NCBI RefSeq assembly: GCF_014109825.1
Contig: NZ_CP059576.1
Coordinates: forward strand, 295,001-359,000
Origin: Legionella sp. PC997
Lineage (GTDB): Bacteria; Pseudomonadota; Gammaproteobacteria; Legionellales; Legionellaceae
Length of the DNA stretch: 64,000 bases
Direction: 5' to 3'
In this document: in pieces, positions 49,195-58,651 of the stretch
How positions within the stretch are numbered: position 1 is the first letter of the stretch
Layout of the letters: the number at the start of each line of letters is the position of its first letter
Made by a program: the position numbers and the translations under genes
Notes under the pieces: generated by a model
Seen by the model: only the letters and a program-made list of their open reading frames with translations
The model's database searches: none
What the model was told of the DNA's origin: nothing

Positions 49195-50831
49195 GAATTC
49201 ATCAATTACCGCCGCTCATAGCGAATCAAATTGCTGCGGGAGAAGTAATAGAACGCCCGGCGTCAGTAGTGAAAGAGTTGCTGGAAAACTCTTTTGATGC
49301 CGGTGCAGATGCTATTACCATCGAAATAGGTTATGGCGGGCTTAATCAAATCAAGATCAGTGATAATGGAATAGGTATTGTAGCAGAAGACTTGCCTTTG
49401 GCCATTGCAGCACACGCGACCAGCAAAATCAGTACCCTTGATGATTTATATGCAATTGACAGTATGGGTTTTCGCGGCGAAGCATTAGCAAGTATTGCAT
49501 CAATAGCAAAAGTTACTATTAGTTCCAGGCCTGAACATCAAGAGACAGCGACCATGCTGCGAGTCCATGGCCTTGAGCGGTCTATTTCACCTTGTGCTCG
49601 GGCTGTAGGAACGACGGTAGATGTGGTGGATTTATTTTTTAATGCACCTGTTCGAAAACGTTTTTTAAAAAGCGAAAAATTAGAGTTTCAAGCAATAGAA
49701 ACCACCGTGAAACGTTTTGCTTTAAGCGCTCCTGGAATTGCGCTCACGTTAAAACATAATGGAAAGCAGGTCCTGGCTCTTCCTGCTGCAACCAATGAAC
49801 AAACTCGGTTAACACGTATAACCCGTATATTCGGTAGTGCTTTTGTTAAAGAATCAATTTATCTTGATGTGGAACATGGGGAAATGAAGCTCTGTGGTTG
49901 GTTAAGTAACACTAATTTTCAGCGTAGTCAAAATGATCGTTTGTGGGTTTATATTAATCAACGGATGGTTAAAGACAAGTTAATTCACCAGGCGTTAAAG
50001 CAAGCCTATGATGGTTTATTACATCCTGGTCGATTTCCTGCATGCATATTGTATCTAATGATTAAACATGCAGAGGTTGATGTAAACGTTCACCCCACCA
50101 AACATGAAGTTCGCTTTCAACAGCCCCGTTTAGTGTTTGATTTTTTAACCTCCCAATTGACTGCGGCACTGAAGGCTAAAAAAGAAACTTGCGAAGATGC
50201 TCCCTATGAATTGAGCGAACCGTCGCATCAAAATCAGATTCAAACAATTTATGAACCTTATCCGAAATTAATTGTATCCAGTAACAGCATTTATCATTGT
50301 GAAACGGAATTATCTTGGGTCATTTTAAATAGCCGATATATCATAGTGTTCATAAATCAACAACCGTATATTGTGGATATAATAACCTTATATCAACATC
50401 GGATGCAGGAGCAAATACCGCAGTTGTTCTTTCCTTTGGCAAGTAGACCTTTATTGGTTCCTATTCGTTATTCTTTTCCGCAAAAGCGACACTCTAATTC
50501 TATAGAATTAGTACAGAGTCTCAAATCATTAGGAATACATATGGAGTGGGTGGACGATAATGAAGTACTTATTCGGAGTATACCGCTTTGTATGCCACAT
50601 TTAGATTTACGGTTATTTCTAGATTCAATTGCAGAATGCAATGTAGTTCAACAGGATCAATTACTTGAATTAATGAACCAATCACAAAAATTTGATCCTA
50701 GACTTCTGAACCGTGAGGAAAAAATTGAATTAAATGAATTATTACTTAAAATATATAAAGAGAAAAACAAAAAGTTTGGCTTATTTAAAGCATTAACCAA
50801 TGAAGATTGTAAAAAATTAGTAGATACATAG
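49185..50831 (+). CDS. mutL: DNA mismatch repair protein MutL
   Basis: MutL links MutS mismatch recognition to strand excision. The GHKL ATPase motifs are intact: ELLENSFDAG (Glu34 catalytic, Asn35 metal), DNGIG (60-64), TSK (79-81) and GFRGEAL (95-101). The C-terminal dimerisation domain lacks the endonuclease DQHA motif, as in other gammaproteobacteria with MutH-type or MutH-less repair. At 548 aa it is shorter than E. coli (615), mainly in the linker. It overlaps the amidase gene by ten bases. Confidence 0.96.
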   Translation: MGIRIHQLPPLIANQIAAGEVIERPASVVKELLENSFDAGADAITIEIGYGGLNQIKISDNGIGIVAEDLPLAIAAHATSKISTLDDLYAIDSMGFRGEALASIASIAKVTISSRPEHQETATMLRVHGLERSISPCARAVGTTVDVVDLFFNAPVRKRFLKSEKLEFQAIETTVKRFALSAPGIALTLKHNGKQVLALPAATNEQTRLTRITRIFGSAFVKESIYLDVEHGEMKLCGWLSNTNFQRSQNDRLWVYINQRMVKDKLIHQALKQAYDGLLHPGRFPACILYLMIKHAEVDVNVHPTKHEVRFQQPRLVFDFLTSQLTAALKAKKETCEDAPYELSEPSHQNQIQTIYEPYPKLIVSSNSIYHCETELSWVILNSRYIIVFINQQPYIVDIITLYQHRMQEQIPQLFFPLASRPLLVPIRYSFPQKRHSNSIELVQSLKSLGIHMEWVDDNEVLIRSIPLCMPHLDLRLFLDSIAECNVVQQDQLLELMNQSQKFDPRLLNREEKIELNELLLKIYKEKNKKFGLFKALTNEDCKKLVDT

Positions 50832-50866
50832 TGTTTGAGCATAATTAAAATTAAAGAAATAGTTCC

Positions 50867-50972
50867 CTTCTTCCCTCACCAGGGGAGGAAAGTGTCTAGG
50901 GTTAATGAGGCGCTTTACACGTACCATATCAGAACCCCAGCCTCACCCTCTCATAACGGGAGGGGTTTCTTC
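50867..50972. repeat. Intergenic GC-rich repeat-like segment with terminator-like hairpin
   Basis: The segment has two related parts, 'ccctcaccaggggagg' near 50874 and 'cctcaccctctcataacggg' near 50941. The second forms CCCTC (50946-50950) with GAGGG (50960-50964) followed by GTTTCTTC, a possible terminator for mutL. Its base composition differs from the surrounding AT-rich intergenic DNA. Confidence 0.45.
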
Positions 50973-51010
50973 AATATAGGTTACCGCTTGTTTTTTAATT
51001 GAGATAATGA

Positions 51011-51949
51011 ATGGTTAAATTAGTTTTATGTTTAATGGGACCCACTGCCTCAGGAAAAACGGCTCTAGCTTGTGAATTAGTTAAACGATATCCTTTTGAA
51101 CTGATTAGTGTCGATTCAGCAATGATTTATCGGAATATGGACATCGGAACTGCTAAACCCACACCGGAAGAGTTACTAATTGCTCCCCATCATTTAATCG
51201 ATATTAGAGATCCAATTGAATCTTATTCTGCAGCTCAATTTTGTACGGATGCATTGTCTTTATGTGAACAGATTTACCTGAAAGGGAAAATTCCTCTACT
51301 TGTAGGAGGGACGATGATGTATTTTAATGCATTACAAAAGGGTCTATCAACGTTACCTGAAGCCAATTCGGTAGTTCGCCAACAATTAGAACATGATGCT
51401 GCTTTAAAGGGTTGGCCCGCTCTTCATCAAAAATTATTAGAGATTGATCCTGAGTCTGCAGCACGAATTCATGCACATGACGCACAACGAATCCAACGTG
51501 CGCTTGAAGTATATTATTTAACAGGTAAAACTTTATCGGCTTTTCATGAGCTGGATAAGGAAAAGCCTGACTTTCATTTTGTTAATTTAATTCTCTTTCC
51601 AGAACAAAGAGCGTGGCTGCATAACCGTATTGCACAACGCTTTGATCATATGCTAGCTGAAGGCTTTATTGAAGAAGTAACGCAGTTAAAGGAACGATGG
51701 AATTTAACCATGCATCTACCTTCAATGCGTTGTGTAGGGTATCGACAGGCAATGGAATTTCTTCAAGGCGATTATGATTTTTCTATGATGCGTGATAGAG
51801 GTATTGTCGCTACTCGGCAATTGGCTAAACGTCAATTAACGTGGCTTAGGCATTGGGGAGAGGCTTTGTATTATGATCCACAAAATGAGGCTTTTCGCGA
51901 TGAGATGATAGCGAAAATCGAGGAAATATTAGATAATCTTAATAAATAA
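51011..51949 (+). CDS. miaA: tRNA dimethylallyltransferase
   Basis: MiaA puts the dimethylallyl group on A37 of tRNAs that read UNN codons. The P-loop GPTASGKTALA (10-20), the substrate motif DSAMIYRNMDIGTAKP (about 36-51) and GGTMMYFNALQKGLSTLPEA, and the C-terminal MRCVGYRQAMEFLQGDYD are all present. Length 312 aa (E. coli 316). It follows mutL, as in E. coli, but after a 180-base gap, and hfq does not follow here. Confidence 0.96.
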   Translation: MVKLVLCLMGPTASGKTALACELVKRYPFELISVDSAMIYRNMDIGTAKPTPEELLIAPHHLIDIRDPIESYSAAQFCTDALSLCEQIYLKGKIPLLVGGTMMYFNALQKGLSTLPEANSVVRQQLEHDAALKGWPALHQKLLEIDPESAARIHAHDAQRIQRALEVYYLTGKTLSAFHELDKEKPDFHFVNLILFPEQRAWLHNRIAQRFDHMLAEGFIEEVTQLKERWNLTMHLPSMRCVGYRQAMEFLQGDYDFSMMRDRGIVATRQLAKRQLTWLRHWGEALYYDPQNEAFRDEMIAKIEEILDNLNK

Positions 51950-51965
51950 GCGTTAAAGGAACATT

Positions 51966-52160
51966 ATGTTAGAAACTAATAAAGAACCAGCGAGTACGAA
52001 AAAAAATTACGTAGTGCATCGTAATGAATTACCCCTGAGTTGTCCCACAAAAGATATGATCTTATGGAATGCCCATCCTAAGGTTTATTTGCCAATTGAA
52101 AAAACTGGTATAGAGGTATGTCCTTATTGTGGCTCGAGGTTTGTTTTACAGAATGATTAA
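51966..52160 (+). CDS. Zinc-finger domain-containing protein (CHCC type)
   Basis: The 64-aa protein matches the bacterial CHCC zinc-finger family related to the mitochondrial complex I NDUFS6 C-terminus: a Cys in LPLSCPTKDM, a His in WNAHPKVYLP, and the pair CPYC near the C-terminus. Start is ATG at 51966 with AAAGGA upstream. Its last eight bases overlap the glycosyltransferase gene. The role is unknown in most bacteria. Confidence 0.88.
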   Translation: MLETNKEPASTKKNYVVHRNELPLSCPTKDMILWNAHPKVYLPIEKTGIEVCPYCGSRFVLQND

Positions 52161-53187
52161 ATCCATTTGTATTGTACGATTATCTGCATTAGGTGATGTT
52201 CTAATGGCGGTGCCACTCATTAGAACCTTACAATCCAGTTTACCCCATGCAAAGTTGACATGGATAATTTCAAAACCTGCTTTTGATTTGGTAGAAGGGA
52301 TGGATGGAGTAGAGTTTATTCTAATTGATAAACCGAACAACATTGCAGATTATTGGCGCTTTAAAAAACAAATGAAAGGGCGTACCTTTGATGTATTATT
52401 AGCTCCGCAAGCGAGTTTAAGAACTAATTTACTCTATCCGTTTATCAAAGCAAAACGTAAAATTGGTTATGATGAGCATCGAGCGAATGACGCTCATGGT
52501 TTATTTGTTAATGAACGAATAACCCCGGGCTTAGAGCACACTTTAGATGGATTTTTGAAGTTTGCTCAGGCCTTAGGAATAGAGAAACGTGTTATACGTT
52601 GGGATTTACCTATTACTGAAGCAGATTATGAATGGGCAACACAACATTTACCCAAGCAAGGTCCGATTTTGGTGGTTAATCCCGCTGCCAGTAAGCCAGA
52701 GCGCAGTTGGCCTGTTGATCGCTATATTGAGGTCTTGCAAAGAGCCAGGGAAAAATGGAATGTACACGTTATTATAACCGGTGGCCCCATCGATTTCGAT
52801 AAACACTTGGCAGACCAAATTATCCAAGTGATACCTGCGATTAACCTTGTTGGTAAAACAAAACCCAAACAATTGTTGGCGCTCATCAGTAAAGCCACGG
52901 TGGTTCTTTGTCCTGATACCGGACCTTCACATATGGCTACTGCTGTAAATACCCCAGTTATTGCGTTACATGCGGTGACCAACCCCCTTATTTCTGGGCC
53001 ATATCTTTTTCAAGACTTGGTTGTCGATCATTATCCTGAAGCAGCAGAAAAAATTTTAGGTAGTAAACGTATCGAAGATGTTTGGGGGCAACATGTACAT
53101 GGCGATGAACCCATGCAGTTAATCTCTGTTGATGAGGTGATGGAGAAGCTATCTACTGTTTTAGATGATTATAGATTCCCTACCTAA
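52153..53187 (+). CDS. Glycosyltransferase family 9 (heptosyltransferase-like)
   Basis: The 344-aa protein begins IKSICIVRLSALGDVLMAVPLIRTL, the standard family 9 start, with LPHAKLTWIISKPAFDLVEGM after it. The C-terminal nucleotide-sugar domain has NPAASKPERSWP, ITGGPIDFD and PDTGPSHMATAVNTPVIALHAVTNP. Family members add heptose or related sugars to the lipopolysaccharide core; the exact step cannot be told. The ATG at 52153 gives the family N-terminus and overlaps the zinc-finger gene by eight bases. Confidence 0.92.
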   Translation: MIKSICIVRLSALGDVLMAVPLIRTLQSSLPHAKLTWIISKPAFDLVEGMDGVEFILIDKPNNIADYWRFKKQMKGRTFDVLLAPQASLRTNLLYPFIKAKRKIGYDEHRANDAHGLFVNERITPGLEHTLDGFLKFAQALGIEKRVIRWDLPITEADYEWATQHLPKQGPILVVNPAASKPERSWPVDRYIEVLQRAREKWNVHVIITGGPIDFDKHLADQIIQVIPAINLVGKTKPKQLLALISKATVVLCPDTGPSHMATAVNTPVIALHAVTNPLISGPYLFQDLVVDHYPEAAEKILGSKRIEDVWGQHVHGDEPMQLISVDEVMEKLSTVLDDYRFPT

Positions 53188-53277
53188 ACGAGATAGCTTT
53201 TCGTCTTGGGAGCCTACCAAAATTTTCGAATCCCGATAGCCGTAATCCGACCACATTCTTATTCTGGTAGAGTTAGA

Positions 53278-55836
53278 TCACTTAAAAAAACACCCTTCCT
53301 CCACATTTAAAAGAGAATCCTTCGTACTCCTTTCAACTAAATAAAGCTCAATTTCTTCAGTGGATGACTTATTGGGAAGGCAATAATTCCAAAAGAAAGA
53401 GGTTGTAGGGGGTTTTGCAGATTTAAAATGGATAGGCTCAGGGTCGCATAGGGGGTCTTTTGAATATAGAGGTGTATGCTGATTCATTTTTGAATGAGAG
53501 GATTCTCTAGGAGAGCTTGCTTCTTGATATTGCTTTTTCTCTTCTTGAAGATGATCTAAGGGTTGTAGTTTAAAGCGATAAACATTCATTAGAATCATAC
53601 AGGCTTGAAAAATCATCAATCCAACACCGACTACGGGGTTAAGAGTTAAGCCAACTGAAACTAATAACCCACCTGAAAGCAAAATTGAACCCAGGTTGTA
53701 AACCAGACTCATGACCAGATTTTGATTTATATTGGACACGGTTTGTTTAGAGACAGCAAACGCAGAAGCAATTGATAATAATGCTCCATTATGGATTACA
53801 ATACCTGCTGCCTGCTGGGTTAAAACATCACTGCCGTCGGAAACTACCGCAATACCTAAGTCACTGGCAGTAATTGCAGGAGTATCATTACCTGCATCCC
53901 CGATCATGGCTACCTTATGTCCTTTTTTTCTTAAGGCTTGGATATGGGATGTTTTTGATTGCTGCCCTTTTTCTTCAGCCGAACTGGCGATGCAGTTAGC
54001 ATAAACTGTTTTAATACCCAGCGCTATGGCATAACGATGAGCGGTTTCCTCATCTGCACCGGTACATAAACAGATTTCTTTGCCCATTGCTCTTAAAGCT
54101 CTAATCGTGCAGCACGCATCGTCCCGCACAGGATCGGTTATGACCATAAATCCAATTGCCATTTTATTCCGGGCAACATAGACTATTTGATCACCAGCTT
54201 GTAAGTTGGGTTGCCTGAAATTGCGTGGAATTTTGATTCCTTTTTCTTTCATTACGGTCATGCTGCCAATGACATAGTTTGTATCTTTTATTTTCCCAGA
54301 AATCCCGGAGTGATGAGAGTGATCTAATAAATCTGTTTCAATGTCTGTTATCTTGTATTGACTTGCAAAAGAATAAATAGCTTTTCCTATAGGATGACTT
54401 GATTGCCGTTCAAGGGCCGCACAATAAGACAGAAAATCGAGCTCACTAAGTTTACTTTCTTCAAACAGATACAACTCTTTTACACTCGGAACTCCAGTGG
54501 TTAGAGTGCCATTTAAATCGAACATGACCGTGTCTATTTGTTCTGCTTGCTGTAGTGTTTTAGCGCTTTTATATTGTACCCCATGCTCCGCTGCTTTATG
54601 CATCCCGGTTTTTACTGCTAAAGGAGTGATCAAGCCTAAAGTACAAGGGCATGCACTTACTAAAACAGATACAGCACATTGAATTGCTACGGCAGCAGGA
54701 AAAAAGAGTCCAATAATTATCCCAGAAGTCACTGCCAGTATAATTACGAGTGGGATAAAGTAAGTGAGTAATTGTCCTGTTTTTATTTCAATAGGTGCTT
54801 TTTCTAGCGCTGATAGTTCTATGGCTTTATCGAGTCGAGCTAAGAAGGATGAATTTTGAGTTTTTGTTACACGTATTGCTAACGGCTTTTCATTGTCGGC
54901 TAAGCGCATACCAGCGAGTACTTCCGTTTGCGGAGAAAAATATTGAGGAAAAATCGCGCCGGTATTAATCGTTTTGTAAATGAGACTTTCATCCTTACAA
55001 ATGCCATCAAGTGGGATAGTTTCTCCAGAATGCACAATAATTACATCATCTACTTCGATCTTATCTAAATCAATTTCATCAAAACCTTGAACTGTTCTTT
55101 TGCGCACGGTTCTAGGAGCTCGGTCTTGGAATTTTGCAGTACCAATTTTTTCTTTAATAGTCTCTTCAATTGCAATTCCTAGATGTCTAAATCCATAAAT
55201 AAGCAAACCGGCCTCAAACATCATGGGGAGCCAAGGTAGAAATAGGGAAGCGACGGAAACGATTAAGATGGAGGCCGTACTAAGCGCAAATAGGCTATCC
55301 ATAGTTAATGTTCTAGCCTTTGTCAGTTTTGTCCAAGCGTCGTGATACGAATTTGCACCTAATATTAAGGTTAGTAGGGTACTAAAAACAGCCAGTGAGC
55401 TCACTACCGCTAAGGGGAGTCCACTCGTAGCGAGGCAAATGATGAGTACAGCAATTCCTGAGACACAGCCTACCGCACCTAGAAACCAATGCGATGTAAA
55501 AAAGCTTCGAGCTTTCTCTAAGTAATTGGCTTGCTGATTCTTTATTTGTGCATTTTCTTGGGGCTTTTCTTTGGTTGATAAATATTCATATTCTTTACAA
55601 CTAAATAGTTCATCAATATAGCCTTTTACTTCGATCCATTCTTTATATTGATCCGTAGGTTCTTGCTCTTCCTCTAGAGTAATGATTGTTTTTTTAGGAT
55701 CCGCGGTGGTGAGATCGACATGGAATTTTTTCATTCTATCCTTGAGTTTTTGCCTTAAATGGTACTCAAGAGAACCACTACAACTGACACAGGTCATTCC
55801 GTCGACATAAAAAGTATAGGTATTATTTTTGGACAT
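53278..55836 (-). CDS. P1B-type ATPase homologue with altered catalytic motifs
   Basis: The overall layout is that of a heavy-metal P1B-ATPase: an N-terminal HMA-like domain with Cys16-x2-Cys19, membrane helices, an actuator region, CPC at 396-398 in helix 6, and a phosphorylation/nucleotide region with His481-Pro482. The conserved catalytic motifs deviate: DLNGT at 440-444 instead of DKTGT, TGA at 292-294 instead of TGE, TGAD at 592-595 instead of TGDN, and GDAGND at 646-651 instead of GDGxND. Asp440 itself remains. A polar tail of about 100 residues follows the last helices. Transport activity is therefore doubtful; a regulatory or metal-binding role is possible. It sits alone beside icmX. 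Confidence 0.88.
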   Translation of the reverse strand: MSKNNTYTFYVDGMTCVSCSGSLEYHLRQKLKDRMKKFHVDLTTADPKKTIITLEEEQEPTDQYKEWIEVKGYIDELFSCKEYEYLSTKEKPQENAQIKNQQANYLEKARSFFTSHWFLGAVGCVSGIAVLIICLATSGLPLAVVSSLAVFSTLLTLILGANSYHDAWTKLTKARTLTMDSLFALSTASILIVSVASLFLPWLPMMFEAGLLIYGFRHLGIAIEETIKEKIGTAKFQDRAPRTVRKRTVQGFDEIDLDKIEVDDVIIVHSGETIPLDGICKDESLIYKTINTGAIFPQYFSPQTEVLAGMRLADNEKPLAIRVTKTQNSSFLARLDKAIELSALEKAPIEIKTGQLLTYFIPLVIILAVTSGIIIGLFFPAAVAIQCAVSVLVSACPCTLGLITPLAVKTGMHKAAEHGVQYKSAKTLQQAEQIDTVMFDLNGTLTTGVPSVKELYLFEESKLSELDFLSYCAALERQSSHPIGKAIYSFASQYKITDIETDLLDHSHHSGISGKIKDTNYVIGSMTVMKEKGIKIPRNFRQPNLQAGDQIVYVARNKMAIGFMVITDPVRDDACCTIRALRAMGKEICLCTGADEETAHRYAIALGIKTVYANCIASSAEEKGQQSKTSHIQALRKKGHKVAMIGDAGNDTPAITASDLGIAVVSDGSDVLTQQAAGIVIHNGALLSIASAFAVSKQTVSNINQNLVMSLVYNLGSILLSGGLLVSVGLTLNPVVGVGLMIFQACMILMNVYRFKLQPLDHLQEEKKQYQEASSPRESSHSKMNQHTPLYSKDPLCDPEPIHFKSAKPPTTSFFWNYCLPNKSSTEEIELYLVERSTKDSLLNVEEGCFFK

Positions 55837-56193
55837 GTTGGCTCGTTCATTAAGGTTAATTTATTAAGATTTGATAGGTTCATTTAGGCGAGATGCATCG
55901 TGATTTTCCGAACTTAATGGGGCGCATTTTATTGATAAGATGCTAGCCTTAGTCATTGATAAACAAGACGTTTCTTCCTAAGTTTAGAAAATATCAAGCC
56001 TTAAGTTTTCTTAAAAACTAGAGGATTCAATGTGGGTGAAATCATATCATATGCATCATTTTTTGCACCATGTTTTTTAAATGATTTAATAAAGATGTTC
56101 TTAAAAAGGAACTGTAACTTGGGATGTAGTGATTTAGGTAAGCCAATTCTTTGTTGTCGGGATGAAAGGAGCTCCTTTCACCCCGTAATTTAA
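55837..56193. other. Intergenic region with 18-bp palindrome after icmX
   Basis: The 357-base stretch holds a perfect palindrome TGAAAGGAGCTCCTTTCA (56163-56180), extended by GGG/CCC across one mismatch, 14 bases after the icmX stop on the minus strand. No T-run follows it, so it is a stem-loop of unknown use (mRNA stabiliser or weak terminator). I see no gene in the rest. Confidence 0.5.
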
Positions 56194-57648
56194 CTAAGGT
56201 TGTTGCCCTGATGTAAAATCAGTTGAGGGGGCGCCTGTACGAACACTTTGTAATAGCAAAATACTATTAGTCATCAGTAGACGCTCATGGATTTGACGAT
56301 CTAAATACAGCTGATAATTGATTTCAGCAAGCAATATGGCAATTTCTTTTTGCACTACAGCAGGTGGCGCATTATTCAGACTATTAATCCATGGAGTATT
56401 GCTGGGTCCTGTACCACCTGTCCCAGAGGTCCCGCCAGTACCCCCTGTACCTGTGCTCCCTGTACCCGCATTGTTAGTACTACCCGCACTAGTAGTGTTA
56501 TATAATCTCCAGGTTGCCATATTAAATTCGTTCAGTGCTTGGCTCGTTTGACTTCCGCCCTGCTGATTAGGCGCAGTTTGAGGCATTCTTTTTGACATGA
56601 TGTAATAAAGGTTACTTATCCCTACGGAGTTTTGCGCCGCATAGGTACGTAAACTTGCCAGATATTTAGCAAGCGTTTGCGTGGCCTGCAGTTGTGAAGT
56701 CGACGGGGTGTTAGTTATCGATTTTAACAGACTTCTGGTGTACAAATTATCATAATCTTTATATTTGGGTAATGAGATGGGAATTACACTTCCAGTCACG
56801 TAGCGTATGAAATTGGCTGCAAGTTGTTCTTGATTTTGTGCTGTTAAGCCATTTTTGGGTATGTCACCCGTGCCCTGAGTACTGCCAAGGTCTTGATTTG
56901 AATACATCAGTGGCCCTGTTAAGGCATTACTATTAAGATGATTTAAGAATTGTTGAAGGTAATTAGCGTTGAAAAAAGTGAGCGCATTAGGAATTTCTCC
57001 TACCACATTCGAAGGTACTAAAGTTTCATAAGTGAAAGTGCAACTTCCATCAAAGGTTTGGTCATTCTTCATACAGTACGTATAATTAGGAGTTCCTAAA
57101 ATATTTAATACTGCTTGGCTTACGGGATCTTGTTGATAGGTTTTTTGGTCCATCAAGGCATTTACAGTAACTTGTCCAGAAGATGACAAATTATTGTAAT
57201 TAGGAAAGGTATTGTTAGCTAAGGGATTAAGAATGGATGCACTAGGATTTAGGTTGGATGTGCCAGAAGTTTCCGCAGGCAGAAATTGTGCATAAGGATT
57301 TCCTGCGTTTCCTGTATTTGTTCCACCGCCTCCTGCAGAGCTGCCTGAAGTAAAAGTGTTTACAGGAATCGAACCTAATAAAGTATAAAACTGATAGGCC
57401 TGAGCGAGTTGGGAAGTTGTTAAATTGATGAGTGAATAACTTATTGAGTAGCTTTGATTACTTTGTGTAGGGGTTTCCGTTACGTTATAACCTAAATAAT
57501 TACCAAAATTTTGGAAGTATTCCACCAATTTTTGCATATTAGTAGAGGTTTGTTGTTGATTATATGAATCGTTTGGATCCTGAGCTGCAGCAGGAAATAC
57601 AGCAAAAAAAAGTACGTTGAGCAATACAAATTTAGACGCTAATTTCAT
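56194..57648 (-). CDS. icmX: Dot/Icm type IVB secretion protein IcmX
   Basis: IcmX is a periplasmic component of the Dot/Icm system needed for intracellular growth. The signal peptide MKLASKFVLLNVLFFAVFPAAA is cleaved at AAA-QD. The mature protein is rich in Asn, Gln, Thr and Ser, contains two Cys in YCMKNDQTFDGSC, and has a Gly/Thr low-complexity stretch (about 393-413). At 484 aa it is close to L. pneumophila IcmX (466 aa); the family varies in the low-complexity part. It starts one base after the icmW stop, in the icmW-icmX transcript. Confidence 0.93.
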   Translation of the reverse strand: MKLASKFVLLNVLFFAVFPAAAQDPNDSYNQQQTSTNMQKLVEYFQNFGNYLGYNVTETPTQSNQSYSISYSLINLTTSQLAQAYQFYTLLGSIPVNTFTSGSSAGGGGTNTGNAGNPYAQFLPAETSGTSNLNPSASILNPLANNTFPNYNNLSSSGQVTVNALMDQKTYQQDPVSQAVLNILGTPNYTYCMKNDQTFDGSCTFTYETLVPSNVVGEIPNALTFFNANYLQQFLNHLNSNALTGPLMYSNQDLGSTQGTGDIPKNGLTAQNQEQLAANFIRYVTGSVIPISLPKYKDYDNLYTRSLLKSITNTPSTSQLQATQTLAKYLASLRTYAAQNSVGISNLYYIMSKRMPQTAPNQQGGSQTSQALNEFNMATWRLYNTTSAGSTNNAGTGSTGTGGTGGTSGTGGTGPSNTPWINSLNNAPPAVVQKEIAILLAEINYQLYLDRQIHERLLMTNSILLLQSVRTGAPSTDFTSGQQP

Positions 57649-58104
57649 TTATTCTTCCCCTTCAAGTGCACGTAAAACAAGTTTTAGGCGGTACTGACAA
57701 AAAACGCGCGACAATAATCTGAGACGCTCAAATACAATATTCCTTTTGAGAAAGACCCCGGCCGGATCGTGGCTTCCAGTGCTTGTCTCTTCTGCATGAA
57801 TCAAAACACGTGACGCACTGCCTGGATGGACTGTATCAATTGCTTGCAGCAAACGTAATCCTCGACCTGATTTGATATTACCTACTATTCGAATAAATTT
57901 GTCTTCTTCTGATAAGAGGCTCATATCTATTTTTTCGATGTCATCAAGTTCTTTGCCTAATTGTTCCATGGCTTGTTCGAACTCTGGATTTCCATCCAAA
58001 GTCCAATCTTCTACACTCTCCATAAAGGTAATGACTCTATAAATCATAGGATCAATATATTCAAACCAATATTGAGCAGACGCTTCATGACTAAGATCAG
58101 GCAT
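57649..58104 (-). CDS. icmW: Dot/Icm type IVB chaperone-adaptor IcmW
   Basis: IcmW works with IcmS as an adaptor that brings a subset of effectors to the DotL coupling complex in the cytoplasm. The 151-aa acidic, helical protein (SHEASAQYWFEYIDPMIYRVITFMESVEDWTLDG type N-terminus; split around residues 5-38) has the same length as L. pneumophila IcmW. It is divergent from icmV and directly followed by icmX. A CpxR-like box lies just upstream of its start codon. Confidence 0.95.
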   Translation of the reverse strand: MPDLSHEASAQYWFEYIDPMIYRVITFMESVEDWTLDGNPEFEQAMEQLGKELDDIEKIDMSLLSEEDKFIRIVGNIKSGRGLRLLQAIDTVHPGSASRVLIHAEETSTGSHDPAGVFLKRNIVFERLRLLSRVFCQYRLKLVLRALEGEE

Positions 58105-58201
58105 ATTTTTACTCTTTCTTTACTGTATTTTTAGCGGATGGACGAAATCATTACTTACTACTATAGTATATTATGAAAGAGAAAAGAAAGAAGTAAAAAA
58201 T
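58105..58201. promoter_or_regulatory. Divergent icmW/icmV regulatory region with CpxR-like box
   Basis: On the minus strand GTAAA-N6-GTAAA (58108-58123) matches the CpxR consensus described for Legionella (GTAAA-N6-GWAAA). On the plus strand, TATAGT (58162-58167) with TGGACG (58139-58144) 17 bases upstream is a plausible icmV promoter; the palindrome TACTATAGTA can also serve the minus strand. CpxR control of icmV and icmW is established in L. pneumophila. The box overlaps the icmW ribosome-binding site, which makes activation of icmV from a distance more likely than of icmW. Confidence 0.55.
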
Positions 58202-58651
58202 ATGAAAAAGCAGTCAAGAATTGGTAATCTGCTCAGAAGAATAATTAATGTTCGTAGGTGGTTTGATTGGGATCGAATGAAGGCCTTTACCCTGTATTTG
58301 GTAAATGGTTTTAAACGTTTATTTGTCCCACAGAAAAAAGTTCAGGGTGAGTCCTTCGACGATGCAGTGAAACATTTGAATCTGACCGACGAAAGTATAC
58401 TTAGCAAACAAAAGTCTCTATTCCGATTGAGTATTATTATGGTATTTGCCGCTCTTTTGATTATGGGATATGCCGTATTTCAGCTTTTTTATGGTTCGTT
58501 AAAAGCGTTTCTAGTAAGCATTGTTGTAACTTTAATTGCATTGGTTTTAGCCTTTCGTTATCACTTTTGGTACTATCAAATAAAGAATCGTAAGTTAGGA
58601 TGTACCTTTAATGAATGGTATCGAAAGGGGTTGTTGGGGGGAAAGAAATGA
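58202..58651 (+). CDS. icmV: Dot/Icm type IVB secretion protein IcmV
   Basis: IcmV is an inner-membrane component of the Dot/Icm system. The 149-aa protein has a basic N-terminus (RIGNLLRRIINVRRWFDWD) and two adjacent membrane helices (about 80-103 and 106-125), then a short basic cytoplasmic end. Length is the same as in L. pneumophila (151 aa). It overlaps dotA by four bases (ATGA) and is transcribed divergently from icmW, the order fixed in Legionella. Confidence 0.95.
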   Translation: MKKQSRIGNLLRRIINVRRWFDWDRMKAFTLYLVNGFKRLFVPQKKVQGESFDDAVKHLNLTDESILSKQKSLFRLSIIMVFAALLIMGYAVFQLFYGSLKAFLVSIVVTLIALVLAFRYHFWYYQIKNRKLGCTFNEWYRKGLLGGKK

